NCBI GenBank assembly: GCA_034359265.1
Contig: CP136893.1
Location: 23,816,001 to 23,880,000 of the forward strand
Reading direction: 5' to 3'
DNA from: Canna indica
Taxonomy: Eukaryota > Streptophyta > Magnoliopsida > Zingiberales > Cannaceae
DNA length: 64,000 nt
Below the pieces are notes generated by a model. That model was not told the origin of the DNA, did not search any database, and was given only the letters and a program-made list of their open reading frames with translations. This document shows positions 1 to 10,382 of the stretch, one piece after another. The stretch's first letter is position 1; every line of letters begins with the position of its first letter. The translations under genes were made by a program, and so were the position numbers.

Positions 1-191
1 GTTAGAATTAATTAAGATAAAAATTCCACTGAATAAACTTATTTATATTTTATTTCGAATTTGTTTAGATCTCGGATAGGAAAGTGTAAAAATACAAACA
101 TCTAATAAACACTGCAATCAATAATTTGTTTTCCATGATTTTAGTCAAATAGAGATTTAATTAATTTCTTTTACAAACATCTAATATTTAA

Positions 192-263
192 AGGTCCTAC
201 CGGGAGTCAAAACTAGGTCGTTGGATTCAAAGTCCAGAGTGCTAACCACTGCACCATAGAACC
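192..263 (-). pseudogene. tRNA-Gln(UUG)-like copy
   Basis: 72 nt. The acceptor arms pair (GGTTCTA with TAGGACC) and the anticodon loop CTTTGAA keeps UUG. The T arm is damaged: CTAGT no longer pairs with CCCGG and the loop reads TTTGA instead of TTCGA, so the B box is weak. Probably a pseudogene. Confidence 0.75.
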
Positions 264-464
264 AATGATGATTTAGTTAGGCTAAATTAAAATAAAAATT
301 CCAATGAATAAACTTACTTATATTCTATTTCGAATTTATTTAGATCTTGAATAGGAAAGTGTAAATATACAAACATCAAATAAACACTGCAATCATTAAT
401 TTGTTTTGCATGATTTTAATCAAATAGAAATTTATTTAATTTCTTCTACAAATCTAATATTTAA

Positions 465-536
465 AGACCTTACCGGGAGTTGAACCCAGGTCGCTAGATT
501 CAATATCCAGAATGCTAAGCACTACACCATACAACC
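465..536 (-). pseudogene. tRNA-Gln(UUG)-like copy
   Basis: 72 nt with UUG in the loop and a T arm close to consensus (GGTTCAACTCC). The acceptor stem is weakened (GGTTGTA against TAAGGTC) and the anticodon stem has substitutions. Confidence 0.7.
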
Positions 537-810
537 AATCTCAATATAGTTAGAATTAATTACGATAAAAATTCCACGAAAATAAACTTATATTTTATTT
601 CAAATTTGTTTAGATCTTGAATAAGAAAGTGTAAATTTGCACATTGCAATCAACTAATTCATAATTAGCCTGATCAATTAAATCATAATTAATCTTACCT
701 AGAAAACCAAAAAAATACAAACATTTAATAAACACTATAATCACTAATTTGTTTTGCATGATTTTATTCAAATAAAGATTTAATAAATTTTTTTACAAGA
801 ATCTAATATT

Positions 811-876
811 TACCGAGAGTCAAATCCAGGTCGGTGGATTCAAAGTCCTGACTGCTAACCACTGCACCATAGAACC
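811..876 (-). pseudogene. tRNA-Gln-like copy lacking 3' acceptor strand (class epsilon)
   Basis: Covers the 5' end through the T arm, but the 3' acceptor strand (AGGTCCT on the plus strand) is missing and the spacer joins directly at TTTACCGAGAG. UUG loop retained. Confidence 0.7.
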
Positions 877-1148
877 AATCACAATATTGTTAGAATTAAT
901 TAATACAAAAATTCTATTGAATAAACTTATATTTTATTTTGAATTTGTTTAGTCTCAGTAGGAAAGTGTAAATTTGCACCTTGCAATTCAATTAATTCAT
1001 AATTAGCCTTATCAATTAAATCATAATTAAACTTAGCTAGAAAACCAAAAAAATACAAACATCTAATAAACACTATAATCACTAATTTCTTTTGCATGAT
1101 TTTAATCAAATAGAGATTAATTAATTTCTTTTACAAGCATCTAATATT

Positions 1149-1212
1149 TACCGAGAGTCAAATCCATGTCGTTGGATTCAAAGTCGAGTGCTAACCACTA
1201 CACCATAGAACC
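1149..1212 (-). pseudogene. tRNA-Gln-like copy lacking 3' acceptor strand (class epsilon)
   Basis: Same 3' truncation as the preceding copy, plus a 2-nt loss in the anticodon stem (AAGTCGAGTG on the plus strand). Confidence 0.65.
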
Positions 1213-1491
1213 AATCACAATATTGTTAGAATTAATTAAGATAAAAATTTCATTGAATAAACTTATATTTTATTTCGAATTTGTTTAGATCTCGAATAGG
1301 AAACCTTAAATTTGCACATTGCAATTCTATTAATTCATAATTAACCTTATCAATTAAATCATAATTAACCTTACTTAGAAAATAAAAAAAATACAAACAT
1401 CTAATAAACACTACAATCACTAATTTTGTTTTGCATGATTTTAGTCAAATAGAAATTTAATTAATTTCTTTTACAATCATCTATTATTTAA

Positions 1492-1563
1492 AGGTCCTAC
1501 CGGGAGTCAAAATCAGGTCATTGGATTCAAAGTCCAGAGTGCTAACCACTGCACCATAGAATC
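1492..1563 (-). pseudogene. tRNA-Gln(UUG)-like copy (class alpha)
   Basis: 72 nt, UUG loop retained. The 5' end reads GATTCTA, which mismatches the acceptor at position 2. The T loop is altered. Confidence 0.7.
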
Positions 1564-2097
1564 AATGATGATTTAGTTAGAATTAATTAAGATAAAAATT
1601 CCACCGAATAAACTTACGTAAATTTTATTTCGAATTTGTTTGGATCTCGAATAGGAAAGTGTAAAAATACAAACATAGAATAAACACTGCAATCACTAAT
1701 TTTGTTGTCACACCCCAAAATCATGTGTGACCGACTAGAGTACTACATGTACCCCAAAGCCTAACCCAACCAACAACTATAAGAAATACACCTTAATTGG
1801 ACAGCTCATGAGACTCAATGAAATGCGAAAAAGATGAACCGAGCGAAATATAAAAATCAACCCGAATAATTAATAATATCAAATACAAAACTCAAGAATA
1901 ATTATCATGAATATTAATTCCCAAAATCAAAGTGTGTAAATAATACAAAACTCAAATCAACACGACTCAAGGAAATATAAAAGGACTCCAAACTAGGGTA
2001 AACACCCCCAAGACCACGACGTGTCACGAGGTTCGTCGTCCCTGATGTCACCAGCTGCACTACCATGTCCCAGTACCTATTTGATCACATCCAGGTG

Positions 2098-3794
2098 CTG
2101 AAAAATACTACATATAAAGGGTAAATCCAACTAGGACTTAGTGAGTGGTTTAGTCCTCAATAACCATGTCCAGCAATTCAAGCAGCAGGTGAATGGTTTA
2201 TAAACCAGAATATTAACCCGTGCAAAAATAATTATGCATAATCATCAATCATAAGCAATATAACATTCATCACAAGTATAAATGATAACTGAAATGCACA
2301 TATCCAATATCTTAACGAAATTTAAACATCATGTAATTAACTAACCATCTAATCAAGCCACTCGGGTTGGTCTTCCCGATCCAGGGACCCGTCGGTCCAA
2401 TAATCCAAGGACCCGTCGGTCCTACGAGTCGGGCATTGATCACCTCTGTCTTAGTGTACGTCTTGCTCACGCTACCTGGGTCGGTCGTGAGTGTGACGGC
2501 TGACGAGCTTCCCGATGCACAACCACAAACACACCCAATTATTCATCAATAAGCAGTAATAAACCATAGTAAGCGTAGCATTCTGCGAAGCTAAACACCC
2601 GTTTGGGTCCATAGCCATACCCCGGCCCATGCCACATCATATCCAACCCCAAGTATATGAACAAACAGGAATAAATTTCCCATGGACATCAAGTAAATCT
2701 AAATCATAGGTTATGTCCAATATGAGTAATTAAAATGTCTCATCAAGCAATCTAAGTCACAGTAGTAATGTACCATGTTAAATGATATATATTTGAGCAT
2801 GCAACCATTTTCTCATCATCATATATTGCAAAGTAAAAACTTACAACCTAGCTTGACAGGTGCAGTAATCAGTAGGATTGTCTACTGTTAGTAAATGGTC
2901 TCGTAGTGAAAATAAGGAATCAATTGAAGGTAAAACAAAACCCACCACTATGTTTACAAATTCTATAATAACTGCCTTGGAAAAGGATTTCTAAGCATGA
3001 AATGGGAAAACTTGCAGCTTGAAGCACGAGAGTGAAAAAAAATGTCTCCACATGTGCATCCGGTCTTAGAATTCATATAGAACAGTTATAATTTCAACTA
3101 ATAGTCTGTGCACGAGCTGGGCTAATTCAATTCTATTTCAATCAAAGAGAGATATTGCACTACCTTAATTTGGATCTATCCGCATATTATCTAGAATCCA
3201 TAAGGCTTTAAATTAATTTGGTCCATTAACTTTTCGTTCAACCTTTGACTAGATAGCTTTCCTAATTCTCCAATTAAGTGCTGAAGATTTTTATTATATA
3301 ATAAATTCCATTTGATAGTCCAGGAGTTGCCATTTTGGTTTAGCACTTTAGGTATCAAGGATGAAGAAGATTGCCACGAACACAAGAAAATCCTCAAGAT
3401 CATCAATAAGAGCAGAAGAAGGGCAGCAGCACCTAGACCCAAATTTTGACACATGCAATGATGTGAATAAAAGGGGAAAAGAACATGAATCATGCAAGAA
3501 TTATACCCTATTAATGTAGCATTCAAGGTTTATCAACATTAAGAACTCTTTGACAGTTTATATAGAAAAAGAAATCTTCAAGGAGGGGGGCGGCGCACAC
3601 CCACTCCACTCGACTGGATCGTGCGGCCTCCCCTCAATTCAATTCCTTAACAAAAATTCATTGACAGCGATACAAGAATACATGCTTCCGATCAAGGTTC
3701 AATCGTTTCATAAAAAAGAATTGAATTACGAAATCTAGAAGGGAGGGCAGTAGCTTGGATTAAGGAATAAGGAAGGAGGGTCTAAATCACTCAC
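2098..3794 (-). other. Intron-like segment within the LTR
   Basis: Minus-strand donor CG|GTGAGTGATTT at 3794 and acceptor TATTTTTCAG|CACC at 2098, 1697 nt apart. The placement matches the same motifs in the other long LTRs. A short minisatellite lies near its 3' end. Splicing is inferred, not shown. Confidence 0.4.
2363..2440. repeat. Short minisatellite in LTR
   Basis: Two imperfect copies of a unit of about 24 bp ending GGACCCGTCGGTCC, followed by related GTCGG-containing sequence. Confidence 0.5.
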
Positions 3795-4347
3795 CGATTT
3801 GAAGGAAGGAGAAGAAAGGAGAAGAAAGGAATACTATTGGATTTTCCCGACGATTGCCCCTGATGAGCTTGACAACTCCGGCCGTCGTCCGCCTCGTCCT
3901 CCTCTCAAACGCCGCTGCCTCACTTTTCTCGGGTGCTGTCGGCACCCAACCTTACAGCCCCACCTTAATTTATAGCTTGAGGGTTATTTAATCCCCAATT
4001 TACTCATTTGCCCTTCACTTATTAAACCTGACTAGAAAATTCATTATAACTCCATTTTAAATTCAATTCGATTTCCGATCGAACCGTTGAGTGTGTCTCG
4101 AGGTTTACTTTCACCATGACATGCCAACATACAGAGATAAAATATATAAAATTTCTCAAAATTTTTCTACGCCAAAATCTTACCCGAATTATACCCGAAA
4201 ATCAGCTAACCTGTTTATCTTAAGTCCACGTTTTCCTGCTATAAAACCAAAATAGATTTAATCAAATTTTGGTTATCACATTTGTTTTGCATTATTTTAG
4301 TCAAATAGAGATTTAATTAATTTCTTTTGCAAGCATCCAATATTTAA

Positions 4348-4419
4348 AGGTCCTACTGGGAGTCAAAACTAGGTCGTTGGATTCAAATTCCACGGTCCTA
4401 ACCATTGCATCATAGAGTC
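4348..4419 (-). pseudogene. tRNA-Gln(UUG)-like copy (class beta)
   Basis: 72 nt. Class beta is marked by an altered anticodon stem (plus-strand TTCAAATTCCACGG) and GATGCAATGG in the D arm. UUG is retained, but acceptor and T-arm pairing are reduced. Confidence 0.65.
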
Positions 4420-4599
4420 AATGATGATTTAGTTAGAATTAATTAAGATAAAAATTCAACTTAATAAAATTTTATTTTATTTTGAATTTGTTTATATCTT
4501 GAAAAGAAAAGTGTAAAAATAAAAAAATCTAATCGGTTATGCATGATTTTAGTCAAATAGAGATTTAATTAATTTATTTTACAAGCATCTAATATTTAA

Positions 4600-4671
4600 C
4601 GTTCCTAACGGGAGTCAAACCCAGGTCATTGGATTTAAAGTCCAAAGTGCTAACCACTACACCATAGAATC
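4600..4671 (-). pseudogene. tRNA-Gln(UUG)-like copy
   Basis: 72 nt. The 3' acceptor is mutated (plus-strand CGTTCCTAACGGG). The UUG loop and D arm are recognisable. Confidence 0.65.
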
Positions 4672-4876
4672 AATGATGATTTAGTTAGAATTAATTAAGA
4701 AAAAAATTCCATTGAATAAACTTACATATATTTTATTTTGAATTTATTTGGATCTCGAATAGGAAAGTGTCAAAAATACAAACATCTAATAAACACTGCA
4801 ATCACTAATTTTGTTTTGCATGATTTTAGTCAAATAGAGATTTAATTAATTTATTTTACAAGTATCTAATATTTAA

Positions 4877-4948
4877 AGGTCCAACCGAGATTCAAAACCA
4901 GGTTGTTGGATTCAAATTCCACGGAGCTAACCATTGCATCACAAAATC
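4877..4948 (-). pseudogene. tRNA-Gln-like copy (class beta)
   Basis: 72 nt. First beta copy of the higher-order repeat. Altered anticodon stem and degraded 5' end (plus-strand ACAAAATC). Confidence 0.65.
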
Positions 4949-5146
4949 ATTGATGATTTAGTTAGAATTAATTAAGATAAAAATTCCACAAAATAAACCT
5001 ATATTTTATTTCGAATTTGTTAAGATCTCGAATAGGAAGGTGTAAAAATAAAAACATCTAATAAAGACTATAATCACTAATTGGTTTTGCATGATTTTAA
5101 TCAAATAGAGATTTAATTAATTTTTTTAGAAGCATCTGAGATTTAA

Positions 5147-5204
5147 AGGTCCTACCGAGAGTTGAACCCAGGTTGCTGGATTCAAAGTACTACACCATAG
5201 AACC
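5147..5204 (-). pseudogene. tRNA-Gln-like copy with 14-nt deletion (class gamma)
   Basis: 58 nt. The T arm is good (GGTTCAACTC) and the 5' acceptor strand is intact, but 14 nt between D arm and anticodon loop are missing (plus-strand CAAAGT|ACTACACC). It cannot form a normal cloverleaf. Confidence 0.75.
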
Positions 5205-5405
5205 AATCACAATATAGTTAGAATTAATTGAGATAAAAATTCCACTGAAATAAACTTATATTTTATTTTAAATTTGTTTAGATATTGAATAGGAAAGTGT
5301 ACAAATAAAAAAATCCTAATAAACACTGCAATCACTAATTGGTTAAGCTTGATTTTAGTCAAATAGATGTTGGAATAATTTCGATTACAAAGATCTGATA
5401 TTTAA

Positions 5406-5476
5406 AGGTCCTGCCGGGAGTTGAACCTAGGTCGCTGGATTCAAAGTCCAGAGTGTTAACCACTACACCATGAACC
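5406..5476 (-). pseudogene. tRNA-Gln(UUG)-like copy (class delta)
   Basis: 71 nt and among the better preserved copies: perfect anticodon stem CTGGA/TCCAG with loop CTTTGAA, and B-box-like GGTTCAACTCC. A 1-nt deletion near the 5' end (CATGAACC on the plus strand) disturbs the acceptor stem. In-vivo function unlikely but not excluded. Confidence 0.75.
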
Positions 5477-5755
5477 AATAACAATGTGAATAGACTTAAT
5501 TAAGATAAAAATTCCACTGAAATAAACTTATATTTTATTTCAAATTTGTTTAGATATTGAATAGGTAAGTGTAAATTTGCACATTGCAATTCAATTAATT
5601 CATAATTAGCCTTATCAATTAAATCATAATTAACCTTACCTAGAAAACCAAAAAAATACAAACATCTAATAAACACTATAATCACTAATTTGTTTTGCAT
5701 GATTTTAGTCAAATAGAGATTTAATTAATTTCTTTTACAAGCATCTAATATTTAA

Positions 5756-5827
5756 AGGTCCTACCGGGAGTTAAAACCAGGTCATTGGATTCAAAGTCTA
5801 GAGTGCTAACCACTGCACCATAGAATC
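5756..5827 (-). pseudogene. tRNA-Gln(UUG)-like copy (class alpha)
   Basis: 72 nt, UUG loop retained. Altered T loop and GATTCTA 5' end, as in other alpha copies. Confidence 0.7.
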
Positions 5828-6030
5828 ATCGATGATTTAGTTAGAATTACTTAAGATAAACATTCCACTGAATAAACTTACTTATATTTTATGTCGAATT
5901 TTTTTAGATCTCGAATAGAAAAGTGTAAAAATACAAACGTCTAATAAACACTACAATCCCTAATTTTGTTTTGCATGATTTTAGTCAAATAGAGATTTAA
6001 TTAATTTCTTTTACAAGCATCTAATATTTA

Positions 6031-6051
6031 AAAGTACTACACCATAGAACC
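6031..6051 (-). pseudogene. tRNA-Gln-like fragment
   Basis: Only the 5' portion of the tRNA (plus-strand AGTACTACACCATAGAACC) remains, joined directly to spacer. It is followed by a rearranged partial spacer (6052-6120). Confidence 0.55.
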
Positions 6052-6237
6052 AATCACAATATTTAATTGTTTTGCATGATTTTAGTCAAATAGAGATCTA
6101 ACATCTAATCACAATATTTACCTAGAAAACCAAAAAAATACAAACATCTAATAAACACTATAATCACTAATTTGTTTTGCATGATTTTAGTCAAATAGAG
6201 ATTTAATTAATTTCTTTTACAAGCACCTAATATTTAA

Positions 6238-6309
6238 AGGTCCTACTGGGAGTCAAAACCAGGTCGTTGGATTCAAATTCCACGGTGCTAACCATTGCAT
6301 CGCAGAATC
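6238..6309 (-). pseudogene. tRNA-Gln(UUG)-like copy (class beta)
   Basis: 72 nt with the beta-type anticodon stem and plus-strand GCATCGCAGAATC at the 5' end. Confidence 0.65.
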
Positions 6310-6509
6310 AATGATGATTTAGTTAGAATTAATTAAGATAAAAATTCCACAAAATAAACTTATACTTTATTTCGAATTTGTTTTGATCTCGAATAGGAAG
6401 GTGTAAAAATAAAAAACATTTAATAAACACTATAATCACTAATTGGTTTTGGATGATTTTAGTCAAATAGAGATTTAATTAATATTTTTTACAAGCATCT
6501 GATATTTAA

Positions 6510-6551
6510 AGGTCCTACCGGGAGTTGAACCCAGTACTACACCATAGAACC
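6510..6551 (-). pseudogene. tRNA-Gln-like copy lacking anticodon arm (class gamma)
   Basis: 42 nt. The anticodon arm and flanks are deleted (plus-strand AACCCAG|TACTACACC), a larger version of the gamma deletion. Confidence 0.7.
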
Positions 6552-6752
6552 AATCACAATACAATTAGAATTAATTGAGATAAAAATTCCACTGAAATAA
6601 ACTTATATTTTATTTTAAATTTATTTAGATATTGAATAGGAAAGTGTATAAATAAAAAAATTATAATAAACACTGCAATCACTAATTGGTTAAGCTTAAT
6701 TTTAGTCAAATAGATGTTGAAATAATTTCTATTACAAAGATCTGATATTTAA

Positions 6753-6823
6753 AGGTCCTGCCGAGAGTTGTACCTAGGTCGCTGGATTCAAAGTCCAGAG
6801 GGCTAACCACTACACCATGAACC
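6753..6823 (-). pseudogene. tRNA-Gln(UUG)-like copy (class delta)
   Basis: 71 nt with an intact anticodon arm, the same 1-nt 5' deletion as other delta copies, and a T-loop substitution (TTGTACC on the plus strand). Confidence 0.7.
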
Positions 6824-7102
6824 AATAACAATGTGAATAGACTTAATTAAGATAAAAATTCCACTGAAATAAACTTATATTTTTTTTCAAATTTATTTAG
6901 ATATTGAATAGATAAGTGTAAATTTGCACATTGCAATTCAATTAATTCATAATTAGCCTTATCTATTAAATCATAATTAACCTTACCTAGAACACCAAAA
7001 AAATACAAACATCTAATAAACACTATAATCACTAATTTGTTTTGCATGATTTTAGTCAAATAGAGATTTAATTAATTTCTTTTACAACCATCTAATATTT
7101 AA

Positions 7103-7174
7103 AGGTCCTACCGGTAGTCAAAACCAGGTCATTGGATTCAAAGTCCAGAGTGCTAACCACTGCACCATTGAATC
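7103..7174 (-). pseudogene. tRNA-Gln(UUG)-like copy (class alpha)
   Basis: 72 nt. Alpha-type T loop with an additional stem change (plus-strand CCGGTAGTC). UUG retained. Confidence 0.7.
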
Positions 7175-7377
7175 AACGATGATTTAGTTAGAATAAATTA
7201 AGATAAAAATTCCACTGAATAAACTTACTTATATTTTAATTCGATCTTTTTTAGATCTCGAATAGCAAAGTGTAAAAATACAAATGTCTAATAAACACTA
7301 CAATCACTAATTTTGTTTTGCATGATTTAGTCAAATAGAGATTTAATTAATTTCTTTTACAAGCACCTAATAATTAA

Positions 7378-7449
7378 AGGTCCTACCGGGAGTCAAAACC
7401 AGGTCGTTGGATTCAAATTCCACGATGCTAACCATTGCATCGCAGAATC
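7378..7449 (-). pseudogene. tRNA-Gln(UUG)-like copy (class beta)
   Basis: 72 nt, beta-type anticodon stem, about 1140 bp from the previous beta copy. Confidence 0.65.
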
Positions 7450-7650
7450 ATTGATGATTTAGTTAGAATTAATTGTGATAAAAATTCCAGAAAATAGACT
7501 TATATTTTATTTTGAATTTGTTTAGATCTCGAATAGGAAGGTATAAAATTAAAAACCATTTAATAAACACTATAATCACTAATTGGTTTTTGAATGATTT
7601 TAGTCAAATAGAGATTTAATTAATTTATTTTACAAGCATATGAGATTTAA

Positions 7651-7708
7651 AGGTCCTACCGGGAGTTGAACTCAGGTCACTGGATTCAAAGTACTACACC
7701 AAAGAACC
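7651..7708 (-). pseudogene. tRNA-Gln-like copy with 14-nt deletion (class gamma)
   Basis: 58 nt with the same deletion junction as the copy at 5147-5204, so the deletion was inherited by amplification and did not arise again. Confidence 0.75.
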
Positions 7709-7908
7709 AATCACAATATAGTTAGAATTAATTGAGATAAAATTCCACTGAAATAAACTTATATTTTATTTTAAATTTGTTTAGCTATTGTATAGGAAAG
7801 TGTACAAATAAAAAAATAATAATAAACACTGCAATCACTAATTGGTTAAGCTTGATTTTAGTCAAATAGATGTAGAAATAATTTCTATTACAAAGATATG
7901 ATATTTAA

Positions 7909-7979
7909 AGGTCCTGCCAAGAGTTGAACCTAGGTCGCTGGATTCAAAGTCCAGAGTGCTAACCACTACACCATGAACC
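7909..7979 (-). pseudogene. tRNA-Gln(UUG)-like copy (class delta)
   Basis: 71 nt. The anticodon arm is perfect and the 1-nt 5' deletion is shared with the other delta copies. T-stem changes (CTTGG in place of CCCGG). Confidence 0.7.
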
Positions 7980-8257
7980 AATAACAATGTGAATAGACTT
8001 AATTAAGATAAAAATTCCACTGAAATAAACTTATATTTTATTTCAAATTTGTTTAGATATTGAATAGGTACGTGTAAATTTGCACATTGCAATTCAATTA
8101 ATTCATAATTAGCCTTATCAATTAAATCATAATTAACCTTACCTAGAAAACCAAAAAAATACAACTTCTAATAAACACTATAATCACTAATTTGTTTTGC
8201 ATGATTTTTGTCAAATAGAGATTTAATTAATTTCTTTTACACACATCTAATATTTAA

Positions 8258-8329
8258 AGGTCCTACCGGGAGTCAAAACCAGGTCATTGGATTCAAAGTC
8301 CAGAGTGCTAACCACTGCACCATAGAATC
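8258..8329 (-). pseudogene. tRNA-Gln(UUG)-like copy (class alpha)
   Basis: 72 nt with a good 3' acceptor strand and anticodon loop. Alpha-type changes at the 5' end and T loop. Confidence 0.7.
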
Positions 8330-8533
8330 AACGATGATTTAGTTAGAATTAATTAAGATAAAAATTCCACTGATTAAACTTACTTATATTTTATTTCAAT
8401 TTTTTTTAGATCTCGAATAGAAAAGTGTAAAAATACAAACGTCTAATAAACACTACAATCACTAATTTTGTTTTGCATGATTTTAGTCAAATAGAGATTT
8501 AATTAATTTCTTTTACAAGCACCTAATATTTAA

Positions 8534-8605
8534 AGGTCCTACTGGGAGTCTAAACTAGGTCGTTGGATTCAAATTCCACGGTGCTAACAATTGCATCGCA
8601 GAATC
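8534..8605 (-). pseudogene. tRNA-Gln(UUG)-like copy (class beta)
   Basis: 72 nt, beta type, 1156 bp from the previous beta copy. The T arm is further degraded. Confidence 0.65.
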
Positions 8606-8804
8606 ATTGATGATTTAGTTAGAGTTATTTAAGATAAAAATTCCACAAAATAAACTTATATTTTATTTCGAATTTGTTTAGATCTCGAATAGGAAGGTGT
8701 AAAAATTAAAACATCTAATAAACACTATAATCACTAATTGGTTTTGCATGAGTTTAGTCAAATAGAGATTTAATTAATTTTTTTTACAAGTATATGAGAT
8801 TTAA

Positions 8805-8862
8805 AGGTCCTATCGGGAGTTGAACCCAGGTCGCTGGATTCAAAGTACTACACCATAGAACC
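8805..8862 (-). pseudogene. tRNA-Gln-like copy with 14-nt deletion (class gamma)
   Basis: 58 nt. Third copy with the identical gamma deletion junction. T arm near consensus. Confidence 0.75.
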
Positions 8863-9138
8863 AATCAGAATATAGTTAGAATTAATTAAGATAAAAATTC
8901 CACTGAAATAAACTTATATTTTATTTCAAATTTGTTTAGATATTGAATAGGAAAGTGTAAATTTGCACATTGCAATTCAATTAAATCATAATTAGCCTTA
9001 TCAATTAAATCATAATTAACCTTACCTAGAAAACCAAAAAAATACAAACATCTAATAAACACTATAATCACTAATTTGTTTTGCATGATTTTATTCAAAT
9101 AGAGATTTAATTAATTTCTTTTACAAGCATCTAATATT

Positions 9139-9230
9139 TACCGAGAGTCAAATTCAAGTCGGTGGATTGAAAGTCAAATTCAAGTCGCTAGATTCAAAGT
9201 CCTGAGTGCTAACCACTACACCATAGAACC
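9139..9230 (-). pseudogene. tRNA-Gln-like copy with internal duplication (class epsilon)
   Basis: About 92 nt. The 3' acceptor strand is missing and part of the T-arm/anticodon side is duplicated (plus-strand GTCAAATTCAAGTCG occurs twice). Confidence 0.65.
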
Positions 9231-9509
9231 AATCATAATATTTATAGAATGAATTAAGATAAAAACTCCATTGAATAAACTTATATTTTATTTCGAATTT
9301 GTTTAGATCTCGAATAGGAAAGTTTAAATTTGCACATTGCAATTCTAATAATTCATAATTAACCTTATCAATTAAATCATAATTAACCTGACATAGAAAA
9401 TTAAAAAAATACTAACATCTATTAAACACTGAAATCACTAGTTTTGTTTTGCATGATTTTAGTCAAATAGAGATTTAATTAATTTCTTTCACAAGCATCA
9501 AATATTTAA

Positions 9510-9581
9510 AGGTCCTACTGGGAGTCAAAACCAGGTCATTGGATTCAAAGTCCAGAGTGCTAACCATTGCACCATAGAATC
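9510..9581 (-). pseudogene. tRNA-Gln(UUG)-like copy (class alpha)
   Basis: 72 nt with an intact anticodon loop. T loop altered as in other alpha copies. Confidence 0.7.
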
Positions 9582-9785
9582 ATTGATGATTTAGTTAGAA
9601 TTAATTAAGATAAAAATTTCGCTGAATAAACTTACTTATATTTTATTTCGAATTTTTTTAGATCTCAAATAGTAAAGTGTAAAAATACAAACATCTAATA
9701 AACACTACAATAACTAATTTTGTTGTACATGATTTTAGTCAAATAGAGATTTAATTAATTTCATTTACAAGCACCTAATATTTAA

Positions 9786-9857
9786 ATGTCCTACTGGGAG
9801 TCAAAACCAGGTTGTTGGATTCAAATTCCACGGTGCTAACCATTGCATCATAGAATC
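9786..9857 (-). pseudogene. tRNA-Gln(UUG)-like copy (class beta)
   Basis: 72 nt, beta-type anticodon stem, 3' acceptor mutated (plus-strand ATGTCC). Confidence 0.65.
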
Positions 9858-10056
9858 ATTGATGATTTAGTTAGAATTAATTAAGATAAAAATTCCTTTA
9901 AATAAACTTATATTTTATTTAGAATTTGTTTAGATCTCGAATAGGAAAATGTAAAAATAAAAACATTTAATAAACACTATAATCACTAATTGGTTTTGCA
10001 TGATTTTAGTCAAATAGATCTTTAATTTAATTTTTTTACAAGCATCTGAGATTTAT

Positions 10057-10107
10057 AGGTCCTACCGGGAGTTGAACCCAGGTCGTTAACCACTACACCA
10101 TAGAACC
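10057..10107 (-). pseudogene. tRNA-Gln-like copy lacking anticodon arm (class gamma-like)
   Basis: 51 nt. Acceptor strands and T arm (GGTTCAACTCC) are well kept, but about 21 nt covering the whole anticodon arm are deleted (plus-strand CAGGTCG|TTAACC). Confidence 0.75.
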
Positions 10108-10382
10108 AATCACAATATTGTTAGAATTAATTAAGATAAAAATTCTATTGAATAAACATATATTTTATTTAGAATTTCTTTAGATCTCGAATAGAAAGTG
10201 TAAATTTGCACATTGCAATTCAATTAATTCATAATTAGCCTTACCAATTAAATCATAATTAATCGTAACTAGAAAACCCAAAAAATACAAACATCTAATA
10301 ATCACTATAATCACTAATTTGTTTTGCATGATTTTAGTCAAATAGAGATTTAATTAATTTCTTTTACAAGCTTCTAGTATTT

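Larger units (their letters stand above)
1..1705 (-). repeat. tRNA-Gln satellite array, block 1
   Basis: Head-to-tail monomers of about 270-345 bp. Each has a minus-strand tRNA-Gln(UUG)-derived segment followed by an AT-rich spacer containing recognisable blocks (GTTAGAATTAATTAAGATAA, TAGATCTCGAATAGGAAAGT, TTTGCATGATTTTAGTCAAA). Five tRNA-derived copies are present. Some spacers carry an extra segment of about 100 bp with two related CATAATTA units. The block is cut at 1705 by a solo LTR and resumes at 4281 with the duplicated target TTTGT. Confidence 0.9.
1706..4280 (-). mobile_element. Solo LTR of a Gypsy-type retrotransposon
   Basis: Plus-strand ends are TGTCACACCCC and GGTTATCACA, so in minus orientation it begins TGTGATAACC and ends GGGGTGTGACA. 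It is flanked by the perfect 5-bp duplication TTTGT (1701-1705 and 4281-4285) and interrupts a satellite monomer that continues cleanly on the other side. At 2575 bp with no coding domains, it is best read as a solo LTR. It shares the TGTRATACCC-like / GGGGYGTGACA end pattern with the other long LTRs here. Confidence 0.88.

Noticed and set aside
192..263. A tRNA-derived SINE
   Set aside because: Copies are head-to-tail in tandem with constant spacer. There is no A-rich tail and no duplications around single units.
927..1109. Repeated minus-strand frames of 60-74 codons across the arrays as real genes
   Set aside because: They lie in satellite spacer, lack any recognised domain, are truncated or shifted in many monomers, and their similarity follows from the DNA repeat itself. 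Kept only as a low-interest finding.
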